This document shows, one piece after another, positions 50,310 through 58,444 of a stretch of DNA of 64,000 nucleotides. Position 1 is the stretch's first letter. Each line of letters starts with the position of its first letter. The stretch comes from Mantamonas sphyraenae. Lineage: Eukaryota; CRuMs; Mantamonadidae. Where the stretch lies: the NCBI GenBank assembly GCA_026936335.1, contig JAPMXV010000040.1, forward strand, positions 136,138 through 200,137. The letters run 5' to 3'. Position numbers and translations under genes: made by a program. The notes below the pieces were generated by a model. That model made no database searches. It was not told where the DNA came from and saw nothing but the letters and a program-made list of their open reading frames with translations.

Positions 50310-50657
50310 ATGAGCGAGGAGGAATGGAGCGTGCAGTATGCGCCGTACTTTAACTTTATGGGCCCGCTGCTGGAGCTGCTGGAGCAGGTGAAGGACGGGG
50401 AGGGGAAGGATGCGCTCAAGGTTGGACGTGCGACACAAGAGCTGAACGAGGCGATTGAGCGGGCGATTGAGATGGTGCAGGCGATGCCTGGGATTGAAAT
50501 GAGTGTGGAAGAGCAGAAGGAGGCGTACGCGGCTTTGGAGAAGCGGATTGCGGACAAGGAGGCGTTGGTGGCGGGAGTCCAGGCAAAGTTGGAGGCGTTT
50601 GCAGAGGGTGAGGAGAGGACGGCGGGTGTGAAGAGGGAGGAGGAGGGGAAAGAGTGA
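50310..50657 (+). CDS. MED9: Mediator complex subunit 9-like protein
   Basis: 115 aa, from the ATG at 50310. The protein is helical, with FNFMGPLLELLEQVKDG, then RATQELNEAIERAIEMVQ, then MPGIEMSVEEQKEAYAALEK and RIADKEALVAGVQAKL. A helix ending in a PGI(D/E)-S-EEQ turn followed by a coiled coil is the MED9 signature; MED9 pairs with MED4 in the middle module of Mediator, the bridge between activators and RNA polymerase II. The C-terminal 20 residues are charged and unstructured. The small size fits the family. Assignment rests on the PGIEMS-EEQ block and helix order, so a different small coiled-coil protein is possible. Confidence 0.6.
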   Translation: MSEEEWSVQYAPYFNFMGPLLELLEQVKDGEGKDALKVGRATQELNEAIERAIEMVQAMPGIEMSVEEQKEAYAALEKRIADKEALVAGVQAKLEAFAEGEERTAGVKREEEGKE

Positions 50658-50863
50658 GGGGAAAGAGTGAGGAATGGATGAGTTGTACAATTTTGAACGG
50701 TGTTTGTGCTGCGAGACCGTGGCCAAGAGGAGAGGGAGAGAGCGCGGGATGAGCTCGTCGTTTGGAGTCCGTAGGTTGGGGCTGAGTTGTCGGGAGGGAG
50801 GGACGGGGAAGGGCGGTGGGCAGGACGCTGACGTGAGGGAGGGTAGGGTCGGGGATTCAAGCC
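50658..50863. other. Intergenic between MED9-like and NOXRED1-like genes
   Basis: 206 bases between two plus-strand genes, G-rich, with no ORF that stands out. It should hold the 3' UTR of one gene and the promoter of the next. Confidence 0.4.
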
Positions 50864-52127
50864 ATGATTCGGGAGCAGGTGGACACGGAGGTGATTCGTG
50901 CACACTTGGTGGCACGAAAGTGCATTGCTCTGCAGTGTTACTTCTTGGCACGGATGGTGAACGAGTTTCCGTTGGATGAAAATGGGTTGGAGGAATGCGG
51001 TGAGGTGCTGGAGCTGTTTGGAGCGCACGGGGCGCGGAAAGAGAACGAAATTGTACGTTGGGGGATTGTGGAAGGGGTTGGGGAGGGAGGAAGTTGGTGG
51101 GAGGGCGTGTGGGAAGAGGACTGACAGGGTGAATGGACAGCAAATCTTGATGCGGTCGACGTCGACCATGTCTGTGAGCTCGATGAGCAGCGTGGCGTCG
51201 TGGAAGCTGCAACGGTTCCAGTCGCAGCTGCAGGCTGGAGGGACAGGGCAGGGCCAGGGAGGGTTAACACGGCAAGGATCGCCCGGAAGCACGTCAAAGC
51301 GTGTGCGGCGTGATTCGATGAGCAGTTTCGGCAGCAGTGTGCGGCGTGGCTCGCTGGGGCGGACGAGCAGCTTCGCGGTGGGCGGCAAACAAGGTACACA
51401 AGTGGTGTATCACCGGAGCAAGGACGATTGGCAGGGACTGTGTGCGCCACATGCTGTGGGGATCATCGGGTGTGGGAGTGTGGGCAAGGTGATTGTGGGT
51501 GCGCTTCTGGACTCGGGCCAGTTTGCACCGGAAGACATTGTTGTGTCGTGTCGGTCGACGCGGACTCTGAAACGTGTACAAAACAAGGGAGTGAAGTGTG
51601 TGACACAGAATGCGGAAGTGAGTGCAAGCGCAAACATGCTGATTCTGGCGGTGCCGCCATCGCAGCTGCAGCAAGTGGCCGAGAGCGTGCGCGGGACGAT
51701 CCCAGCGGCGACGACAGTGGTGTCTGTGATGGCCGGGGTTAGCGCACACAAGGTGTGCAACCTGTTGGATGTGCCTGCGTGCATATGTACAGAGGTGGAT
51801 GCGGATTTGATTGAGGAGCGGAAGGAGGAGCTGTACCATGTGTTTGAGGACGATTACCTGTTTCAGGACGTGGACATGATCGAACTAGCAGGGTGCATGG
51901 TAAAGAATGTGGAGGAGAAGCTGGAAGCGGTGAGGACGCAGCTAAGCAAGCTGGAGCTGAAACGGAGCGAGGAAGACGTGGGCCATCTGGCAGTATGGTA
52001 TCTGGTACGGAGGGTGATGGTGCGGGAGGAAGAAGAGGATGAAGAGGGGCAGGGAGAAGGAAGAGAGTGGAGCGAGAAGCTGGAAGAGGCGTTTACAGCG
52101 CGATGGCAGGCGTTGTTTGGTGTGTGA
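50864..52127 (+). CDS. NOXRED1-like / pyrroline-5-carboxylate reductase-family Rossmann protein
   Basis: Two exons, 50864-51052 and 51141-52127, phase 0, donor GTACGT, 391 aa. An N-terminal helical region is followed by a Ser/Gly/Arg-rich linker (residues 65-130). The dinucleotide fold then starts at HAVGIIGCGSVGKVIVGAL (GxGxxG). IVVSCRSTRTLKRVQ, MLILAVPPSQLQQV and TTVVSVMAGVSAHKVC follow, as in ProC and NOXRED1. After the Rossmann fold the usual P5C reductase dimerisation and substrate domain is not recognisable; a charged helical tail replaces it. Proline synthesis is therefore doubtful, and a NOXRED1-type NADP-dependent dehydrogenase of unknown substrate is the better label. Its stop codon directly abuts the stop codon of the convergent kinase gene. 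Confidence 0.7.
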
Positions 52128-54365
52128 TCAGGCATAGGGGAACCAGGAGGAGGGGCAAGGGACAGTGGTGGCCTTTTCGGGCTGGGCCAGGACGTCGAGC
52201 ATGGTGACGGCGTGGTCTTTGTAGGCAGAGGTACGGTAGTAGGCGGCCTGTGCACGCTCACTGATAAAGACAATGTAGATGTAAAACACGTGGGAGTGCT
52301 CTGCGTCTGGCTTGAGAAAGGTGTGAAGGACCTGGCGAGTGCCACGGATGGCAGTGAAGTGCTCTGCGACGGCGGTCTTGAACTCGTCGACAAAGCCGTC
52401 GGCGACGAGGCAGGTGCGTGTGAGCAGTTGGACAGTACCGTACTCGTCGATATCTGCAGAGGAACCGTCGAGGTCGAGGGAAAAGGTGCCAAAGAGGGCG
52501 CGGTCGAGGGTGTCGAGGGTGCGCTTGAGCTGTCCGACGTAGCGATCGACGGCGTCGGTGCGGACGGCAAGGGTGGAACTCTTTGCGCTGCGGCGAGAGT
52601 TTTGCTCCATCCTGGACATGACGGCCTCGTTGGACTCTTGGGGAGGCCTGTTTTCGGCGCTCGTGGTCTCGAGGTGGTCGAGGGCGATTTCGAGGGGCTG
52701 GTAGATGTTCTTGAGCTGTTTGATGGCCTCGCGGAAGTAGTAGCGTGTGCGGAACTGAGAAAACATGTCCTCGTCGTCGTAGGACTTTGCGGTGGAGTGG
52801 AGGACGCCCAGGAGAGACTTGTGCATGAGCTCAAGGGAGAGGTAAACGTCGACGTAGGGCGGGAGGCCTTGGAGGAAGAAGGTTTGGAGTTCCTCGCTGT
52901 CGATGGTGCGCCCTCCGTCTTTGTCGATGGTGTCGAACAGGTTGTCGAGGTCGTACTTGGTCATGACGTTGTCGCGGAAGTAGTCTGAAAACTCGTCACG
53001 CTCGAGGGTACCGTCGTCGTTTTTGTCTGCCTTGCGAAAGACATCCTGGAAGAGAGCAAAGCCCTCAAGCTTGGCGTCGTTCTCGACGGCAGACTCGCCC
53101 TCGTTCTTTGCGGTGTCGATGGCCTTTTTGGCGACGGAGACGAGGTCGAGCTCGCTTTCCTGGCGCTTGGCAAAGAGGTTCTTGAACTTGAGGGTGGCGA
53201 TGACGCCGTAGGAGGCCTTGCGGAACTTGCGCTTGGCGTTGAAGGTCTTGAGGTTGGAGAGGGTGCCCGGGAGGTTGATGTCCGGGGCGTCTGCGTGGGC
53301 GACAATCCAGGGGTGCTCCATGGCCTGTTCGGCGGTGAGGCGCTTCTCGGTGTCGACGACAAGGAGGGAGCTGACGAAATCCTTGGCGGACTTGCTGACG
53401 TCGTCCCAGTAGGGCTCGAGGAACTCGTAGTCGGCGGCGAGGATGGACTGGAAAAGCAGGGCTTGGTTTGTTTCGTAGAAGGGTGGGAAACCGCAGAGGA
53501 GGATGTATGCGATGACGCCGAGGCTCCACATGTCAACAGTGCCCGCGTAGCCTTTCTGTGGGGCGGGGAGGAGGGAGGAGGCAGGAGAGGGAAGGGGTGA
53601 GCAGCTGGGAGAAGGCTTGGTGGCAGGAAGGGCGGGAATGGACGTACGCTTGACGCCTTGTGGGCTTTGAGGATCTCTGGAGCAAGGTACTGTGGGGTGC
53701 CGAGGATGGTCTTTGTGAAGGAGCCCCTGGGGAAGTGGAGGGAGGCCGGGGGAGGGGTGGGCAGGAGGTGTGAGATTTGTGAGGGAGGGAAAAAGGGGAA
53801 CGGGTTTCATGGGGTGGGAGGGCGGTGACGGGGTCGACGATGAGGGGAAAGGACGGGAAGAGGGGCAAGGGACGCACTCATCGAGCATGGTGGCAAAGCC
53901 AAAGTCGGCAATCTTGATCTCGGCGTCCTCCTGGTCGTTTGCGTAGAGGAGGTTTTCGGGCTTGAGATCGCGATGGATGATTCCCTGGCCGTGGAGCCAG
54001 GCAAGAGCACGTGCGATCTTGTAGACGACGGTGGCGGCGTCCTTTTCACTGTAGAAGCCCTTGTCGACGATGCGGTCAAAGAGCTCGCCGCCAGCCATGC
54101 ACTCCATGACGATGTAGTAGTAGTCGGCACTCTCGGAAAACTCGATGAGCTGGACGACGTTTGGGTGGTTGATGTCCTTGAGGAGGTTGACCTCGTTGAA
54201 GAGGTTGTCGCGGTCGTGTTGCATCTTGAGCATGTCCTTTTTGATGCACTTGATGGCAACCTCGTCGCCCGAGTCGCGGTCGACGCCGAGCTTGACGCTG
54301 GAGAAGGCGCCAGTGCCCAGTTCCTGGAGGATCTTGTACTTCTTTTTGAGTTCTTTGTGGCTCAT
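52128..54365 (-). CDS. CaM-kinase-type Ser/Thr kinase fused to a NECAB-like EF-hand/ABM module
   Basis: Three exons: 53878-54365, 53648-53726 and 52128-53555 (right to left), 664 aa; donors GTGCGT and GTACGT. Kinase, residues 8 to about 265: ELGTGAFSSVKL, VAIKCIKK, HRDLKPENLLY, DFGFA, ILGTPQYLAPEIL and TVDMWSLGVIAYILLCG. The splice restores the activation segment. After a linker come two EF-hand segments, FRKADKNDDGTLERDEF near residue 359 (canonical) and FDTIDKDGGRTIDSEEL near 396. The rest follows animal NECAB: a helical middle, then at about 575-660 a domain of the antibiotic-biosynthesis-monooxygenase fold ending VPCPSSWFPY. Calcium could act directly through the EF-hands, as in plant CDPKs. 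No separate calmodulin-binding helix was confirmed. An ATG at 54476 would extend it but overlaps the NAGPA gene. Confidence 0.85.
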   Translation of the reverse strand: MSHKELKKKYKILQELGTGAFSSVKLGVDRDSGDEVAIKCIKKDMLKMQHDRDNLFNEVNLLKDINHPNVVQLIEFSESADYYYIVMECMAGGELFDRIVDKGFYSEKDAATVVYKIARALAWLHGQGIIHRDLKPENLLYANDQEDAEIKIADFGFATMLDECVPCPSSRPFPSSSTPSPPSHPMKPVPLFPSLTNLTPPAHPSPGLPPLPQGLLHKDHPRHPTVPCSRDPQSPQGVKRTSIPALPATKPSPSCSPLPSPASSLLPAPQKGYAGTVDMWSLGVIAYILLCGFPPFYETNQALLFQSILAADYEFLEPYWDDVSKSAKDFVSSLLVVDTEKRLTAEQAMEHPWIVAHADAPDINLPGTLSNLKTFNAKRKFRKASYGVIATLKFKNLFAKRQESELDLVSVAKKAIDTAKNEGESAVENDAKLEGFALFQDVFRKADKNDDGTLERDEFSDYFRDNVMTKYDLDNLFDTIDKDGGRTIDSEELQTFFLQGLPPYVDVYLSLELMHKSLLGVLHSTAKSYDDEDMFSQFRTRYYFREAIKQLKNIYQPLEIALDHLETTSAENRPPQESNEAVMSRMEQNSRRSAKSSTLAVRTDAVDRYVGQLKRTLDTLDRALFGTFSLDLDGSSADIDEYGTVQLLTRTCLVADGFVDEFKTAVAEHFTAIRGTRQVLHTFLKPDAEHSHVFYIYIVFISERAQAAYYRTSAYKDHAVTMLDVLAQPEKATTVPCPSSWFPYA

Positions 54366-54438
54366 GGGACGAGATGGGGAGTGGGATTGGGTTGGGGCGC
54401 TGGGTGGGCCAAGAGAGGAAGTGGAAGGGTCGGAAGCG
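54366..54438. promoter_or_regulatory. Shared divergent promoter region (CaMK-NECAB / NAGPA)
   Basis: 73 bases between the chosen start codons; G-rich on the plus strand with no TATA. Inferred from spacing. Confidence 0.35.
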
Positions 54439-55759
54439 ATGGGAGTGAGGACAGGACTAGGTCTGGGCCTTGGCATGCTGGTGCTGTTGTGTGTGGTGGT
54501 GGGCAGTGGGATGTGCGAGGTGCCGTTTGAGTGGTCGTCGCAGCCGTGGGGGCCAGAGGAGCACGGGACGCCGGAGTTGTTGTCGAATGGGCACGTGCGA
54601 GAGAGGGGAGAGAAGGATAAAGTGAAGCCTGGAACGGGTGTGTGGGATGAAAAGACGTTTGGGAACTATGTGACGATGGATAGCCGGGCGGAGGTGAGTG
54701 AGAAGAAGGGGGGGGCGGAAGGAAGGGCGAACGGGAGCTGACATGGAACGTGGGGCACAGCAGGGTGGAAAAGAGGCATTGTACAGGAGCAGGGTGGTGT
54801 CGAAGAAGGTTGGGTGGCGTTTGGCGCGTGGTAAACTGTTTGTGGTGGAGAATCCACGCGGGCATGTGAGCATGGTGGCGCCAAAGGGAGGGTGTGGGGA
54901 TGGGCGGGTGATGCAGACGGTGCGCAAGACGGCGAAAGAGGCCGGGTGCAGAGTGGCGGTGAACGCAGGATTCTTTCGACCAAAGACGGGGGAGTGCTTG
55001 GGGAATTTGGTGACGGGAGGCAAGAAGGTGCAGACGTCGGATGCGGTGAACGTGAACTTTGGGCTGAGCAAACGCGGAGAGTGGGTGGTTGGATATCTGA
55101 AGGAGCTGCAGGTGCAGCAAATGGCGCTGGAGACGGCTGTGTCGGGAGTGGTGTGGCTTGTGCGGAACGGAAAGAACTACGCGCACACGTCTGGGGCGCT
55201 GGAGAACGAGCACACACAAGAGACAGGGTACCCGCGGTTTGTGACGATTGTGGCACCGCGGACGGCAGTGGGGGTCGATGCAGAGGGGCGAATGATGATC
55301 CTTGCGGTGGACGGGTACGAAACATACCACGAAGGGATTGACCTTGTGGCGATGGCCGATTGGATGATCGAGCTCGGGGCAGTGCAGGCAGTGAATCTGG
55401 ACGGGGGTGGATCAACGACTGTGGTGGAGGACGGGAAGGTGGGGAATTTCCCGAGTGATCCGTGTGAGAGGAGTTTGGGGGCGGTTCCAGGGGAGTTGTG
55501 CGAGCGGAATGTGACGAGTGTGGTGTGTGTGCATGATATGGTGGGGGAGGAGGAGGATGGAGAGAAGGAGGATGGGGAGAAGGAGGGCGGGCCGAGGGTG
55601 GGTGTGGCGGCGCCTGTGCGGCAGCTGAATCCAGAGACGCAGCTGGTGACGTCGCTGGTGTCTGGGCTGGTGGGCGCAGTGGTCGGGGCAGCAGTGATGG
55701 GTGCAGTGTGGAGGAGACAGCGAGGGAGGGTGAGGTATTTCCGGTTACAGCGACTGTAA
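54439..55759 (+). CDS. NAGPA-like phosphodiester glycosidase (mannose-6-phosphate uncovering enzyme family)
   Basis: Two exons, 54439-54693 and 54761-55759, phase 0, donor GTGAGT, 67-bp intron, 417 aa. A signal peptide spans residues 1-25 (GLGLGLGMLVLLCVVVG). The NAGPA domain carries CRVAVNAGFFRPKTGECLGN, PRTAVGVDAEGRMMILAVDG and AVQAVNLDGGGSTTVV, the family's conserved core. Residues about 383-407 are a membrane helix (VTSLVSGLVGAVVGAAVM) followed by a short basic tail, giving the type I topology of the Golgi enzyme. In animals it removes GlcNAc from GlcNAc-P-mannose on lysosomal enzymes; related bacterial proteins cleave other phosphodiesters. No phosphotransferase or mannose-6-phosphate receptor is seen in this window, so the substrate is open. 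The stop is one base from the Sec15 stop. Confidence 0.85.
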
Positions 55760-55760
55760 A

Positions 55761-58361
55761 TTAGAGGGCCTTGCCGCGCAGCTTGCGGACCACAGACTCG
55801 ACAGTGCGCTTCTTGAGCTTGGTGTCCTTCTTGCTGAAAGAAAACCCAGAGGCCTCTTTGTACTTGTCGAGGACGAGGACAAGCTTGCGGACGTCGAGGC
55901 GGGCGTACTTTGTGAGGCGGATCTCTTGGTCGAGGATTTCTTCAAAGTTGTCGGAGTGCATGAGGGCGGTGAATTGGGTGACCTCGGCAAAACACTCGCT
56001 GAGCATGGGCTGGTTCTGGTTGTTGGCAAACTCGAGGAGGACCTGGAGGTCTGTTTCGAGGTCTGTGACGGCGTTGAGGTTGAACTTTTTCACGTCGTCG
56101 GAGAGGAGGACGTCCATCATGCAGTCGGAGATGTGCTTGCAGGCGGAATAGTGCAGGCCCTTGTTGATGACCTGGGGCACGACCTCCATGCTGAAAAAGA
56201 TGTTTTGCAAGTAGGTGACAAGAGTCATGACGTAGTCGCGGGGCCCCTTGGCAGGAGAGGACGGAGTAAAATTGACGCTGTACAGGTCTTCAAAGAGCGA
56301 GTCGATCTTGAGGTCGACAAGCTGGAAGATGGTGTCCTCGGCGCGTGTGGCGGTGGTGATGATGGCGGAGCGGCAGGTGAGCTTCATGTGGACGAGGTTG
56401 TTGCGTTGGGCAGCAAAGTAGTCTTCGAAGGAGTCGCAGGCACGGGCGAGGTGGCTGGCATTGACGGAGATCTGCACGGCCTGAGAGATGCTGAGGTTGC
56501 TGTTGCGCTCGATGACGCTGGCAAGGCGCTGGTTTACCTGGCGGGCCACAAACTGGTCGGTGCCCTTTTGGATGTAGCTGTCCATCTCGTTGAGGTACTT
56601 GCTGAAGCGGAAAAGCTCCGTCATGAAATTCTGCACGGCATAGCAGCAGTAGGGGACGAGCTTGGAAAAGGGCATCGTGAGCGGGAAGGAGAGGTCAGAC
56701 GCGGACGGTGGGGAGGTGCTGGTGGGGGTTGTGGAGCTGGGATTGGAGGAGGATGAGGAGGAGGAGGAGGAGGAGGAGGTGGAGGATGAGGAGGAGGTGG
56801 AGGAGGAGGAGGCGGCGGCGGTCGGTTTGTACAGGTAGAAGGGTTGGATGAGCTCGCGGTAGGTGGCTGCATCCTGGACAACCATGGGCTCGTACTTTTC
56901 GTCGGCAAAGAGGACGTCGAGCTCGGAGGAGTACTTTTGGATGAGGAGCTCGTAGTAGCGGTCGCGCATGGACTCGAGAAAATCCATGAGGTGTGTGACG
57001 TCGTAGTTGCCGTTGCGCTGCATGACCTGAGCAAAGATGGCCATAAAGTCTTTGATCTCCAGAAAGGTGGACGGGACGGTCCAAAAGGCAATTTGCTCCT
57101 GGAGGACAGCCTTGATCTTTGCGACGGCAACGTCCCAGGACTGCTCGAGGTGGGAGCGGGAGATGAGGTTGTCGGTGCTGTTGAACACAGTGTCTTCGAC
57201 AATGTAAAAGCCGGCGACCTGGGCAAAGTAGTTGCGGTAGCCGCGGATGAAGGAGCCGCTGAGGGGCTGGAGGACAAGGGCAGCTTGGAGCTTGCGGTTC
57301 TCGATGTAGTAGGTGCGGAACTCGTCGGTGCGGCCGAGCATGTCAAAGATGCAGATGCAGCGGTAAACGATGGTAAAGTCGATGTTGAGGTGGTGGTAGA
57401 CGTCCTCGCCCGAGGCGCTGGCAACGGTGTTGAGGTTGGGTGTCTCGAGGGAGAGCTGGCTGGCAGACTTTGAGCGCATGGTGCTTACGCGGCGGCGCAG
57501 GGCGTCGCCACTGAGCTGTTCGCTCTCTTTGGCCTGGAGCTGGTTTGCGAGCTCGTCCATCATGTGCGTGCCGATGGCCGCGCTCTGTTGGCGGATGGTG
57601 ACCATCCACTCTTTGAACTCGGAGGTGACGGTTGCCTTGATCTCGTTGCGCATGATGGGGATGTTTTTGAGCATCTGCTTGACGAATTCGTAGTGCAGGA
57701 TGCGTTTCATGTACACACGCTCGAGTTGGTCGAGCGTTTTCAGCGCCTGGTGGTATTTGCCTTGCTTGGTGAGCTGTGTGCTGAGCACAAAGAAGTTGAG
57801 GACCTGTGCGCAGCGGGAGAGGACATCGATGGCGCGGTTGATGTTCTGCTGCACGAAACGGAGGCGGAGAAGCTCGTCGGCCTGGGAGGAAGAAAATTTT
57901 TTTGGCGGCGGAGAGGACGGCGCGGGACAGGGTGAGCAGGGGTGAGGGCGAGGAGGGACGGGTGGGGGGCGGGATGGGACGCGTACCTTTTCAAGCACCT
58001 CTGTGCCGCTTTGCTGGATCTCTTTGTTGAGCTCGTCCATGCGGCGTGCAAGAGTGGCGGCGTCCTCGCGGACGGACAAGAGCTCGTCGATGGAGGAGAT
58101 GAACTCCTTGTAGTGGTAGGAGCACCAGGCCTGGATGTCTGTCTGTTTGCTGTCCATGTAATGGTCGAGCTCGTTGAGAAACAGCTCCTCTTTTCCGGCC
58201 TCGAGGACGGCTTTGAGGGTAGGGCCGAGGTCGTCTGTGTCCGGGAGGGCGGCCAGGAGCGGATCGCTGCTGATTTGGCCGTCATCCTGGATGTCTGCGG
58301 TGCCCCGGGCTACAGCCGCCGCAGCCGCCGCATTGGCTATGGCAGAGAACTTTGGGGGCAT
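55761..58361 (-). CDS. SEC15: Exocyst complex component Sec15 (EXOC6)
   Basis: Two exons, 57987-58361 and 55761-57881 (right to left), 831 aa. The 105-bp intron, donor GTACGC, has no stop in frame, but removing it joins EVLEK to ADELLRLRF as in the family. N-terminal helices: CSYHYKEFISSIDELLSVRE. Middle: KYHQALKTLDQLERVYM and MRNEIKATVTSEFKEWMV. C-terminal Sec15 domain: FTPSSPAKGPRDYVMTLVTY, HISDCMMDVLLSDDVKKFN and NAVTDLETDLQVLLEFAN. Sec15 is the exocyst subunit that binds the vesicle Rab (Sec4/Rab11) and helps tether secretory vesicles at the plasma membrane. A Ser/Thr-rich insert coded by a GGA-type repeat sits near residue 525. Otherwise complete. Confidence 0.93.
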   Translation of the reverse strand: MPPKFSAIANAAAAAAVARGTADIQDDGQISSDPLLAALPDTDDLGPTLKAVLEAGKEELFLNELDHYMDSKQTDIQAWCSYHYKEFISSIDELLSVREDAATLARRMDELNKEIQQSGTEVLEKVRVPSRPPPVPPRPHPCSPCPAPSSPPPKKFSSSQADELLRLRFVQQNINRAIDVLSRCAQVLNFFVLSTQLTKQGKYHQALKTLDQLERVYMKRILHYEFVKQMLKNIPIMRNEIKATVTSEFKEWMVTIRQQSAAIGTHMMDELANQLQAKESEQLSGDALRRRVSTMRSKSASQLSLETPNLNTVASASGEDVYHHLNIDFTIVYRCICIFDMLGRTDEFRTYYIENRKLQAALVLQPLSGSFIRGYRNYFAQVAGFYIVEDTVFNSTDNLISRSHLEQSWDVAVAKIKAVLQEQIAFWTVPSTFLEIKDFMAIFAQVMQRNGNYDVTHLMDFLESMRDRYYELLIQKYSSELDVLFADEKYEPMVVQDAATYRELIQPFYLYKPTAAASSSSTSSSSSTSSSSSSSSSSSNPSSTTPTSTSPPSASDLSFPLTMPFSKLVPYCCYAVQNFMTELFRFSKYLNEMDSYIQKGTDQFVARQVNQRLASVIERNSNLSISQAVQISVNASHLARACDSFEDYFAAQRNNLVHMKLTCRSAIITTATRAEDTIFQLVDLKIDSLFEDLYSVNFTPSSPAKGPRDYVMTLVTYLQNIFFSMEVVPQVINKGLHYSACKHISDCMMDVLLSDDVKKFNLNAVTDLETDLQVLLEFANNQNQPMLSECFAEVTQFTALMHSDNFEEILDQEIRLTKYARLDVRKLVLVLDKYKEASGFSFSKKDTKLKKRTVESVVRKLRGKAL
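56738..56822. repeat. GGA-rich trinucleotide repeat coding for the Ser/Thr insert of Sec15
   Basis: Imperfect GAG/GGA/GTG triplets over about 85 bases; on the coding strand TCC and ACC codons give a Ser run with occasional Thr. It falls between conserved helices, consistent with a surface loop. Confidence 0.9.
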
Positions 58362-58444
58362 GGAGAAGGGGCGGAGTAAGGTTGGTGGGGGTGGGGGGAT
58401 GGGGGTTTGTGAGTGTCGCGGTGGTGCGGCAAGAGAAACTGGAA
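58362..58444. promoter_or_regulatory. Shared divergent promoter region (Sec15 / aldehyde dehydrogenase)
   Basis: 83 bases between opposed start codons, G-rich on the plus strand, with no TATA box. Inferred from spacing. Confidence 0.35.

Noticed and set aside
54365-54476. Kinase start at ATG 54476 (37 extra residues)
   Set aside because: The added residues are Pro/Ser-rich, overlap the divergent NAGPA first exon, and the ATG at 54365 directly precedes the kinase domain.
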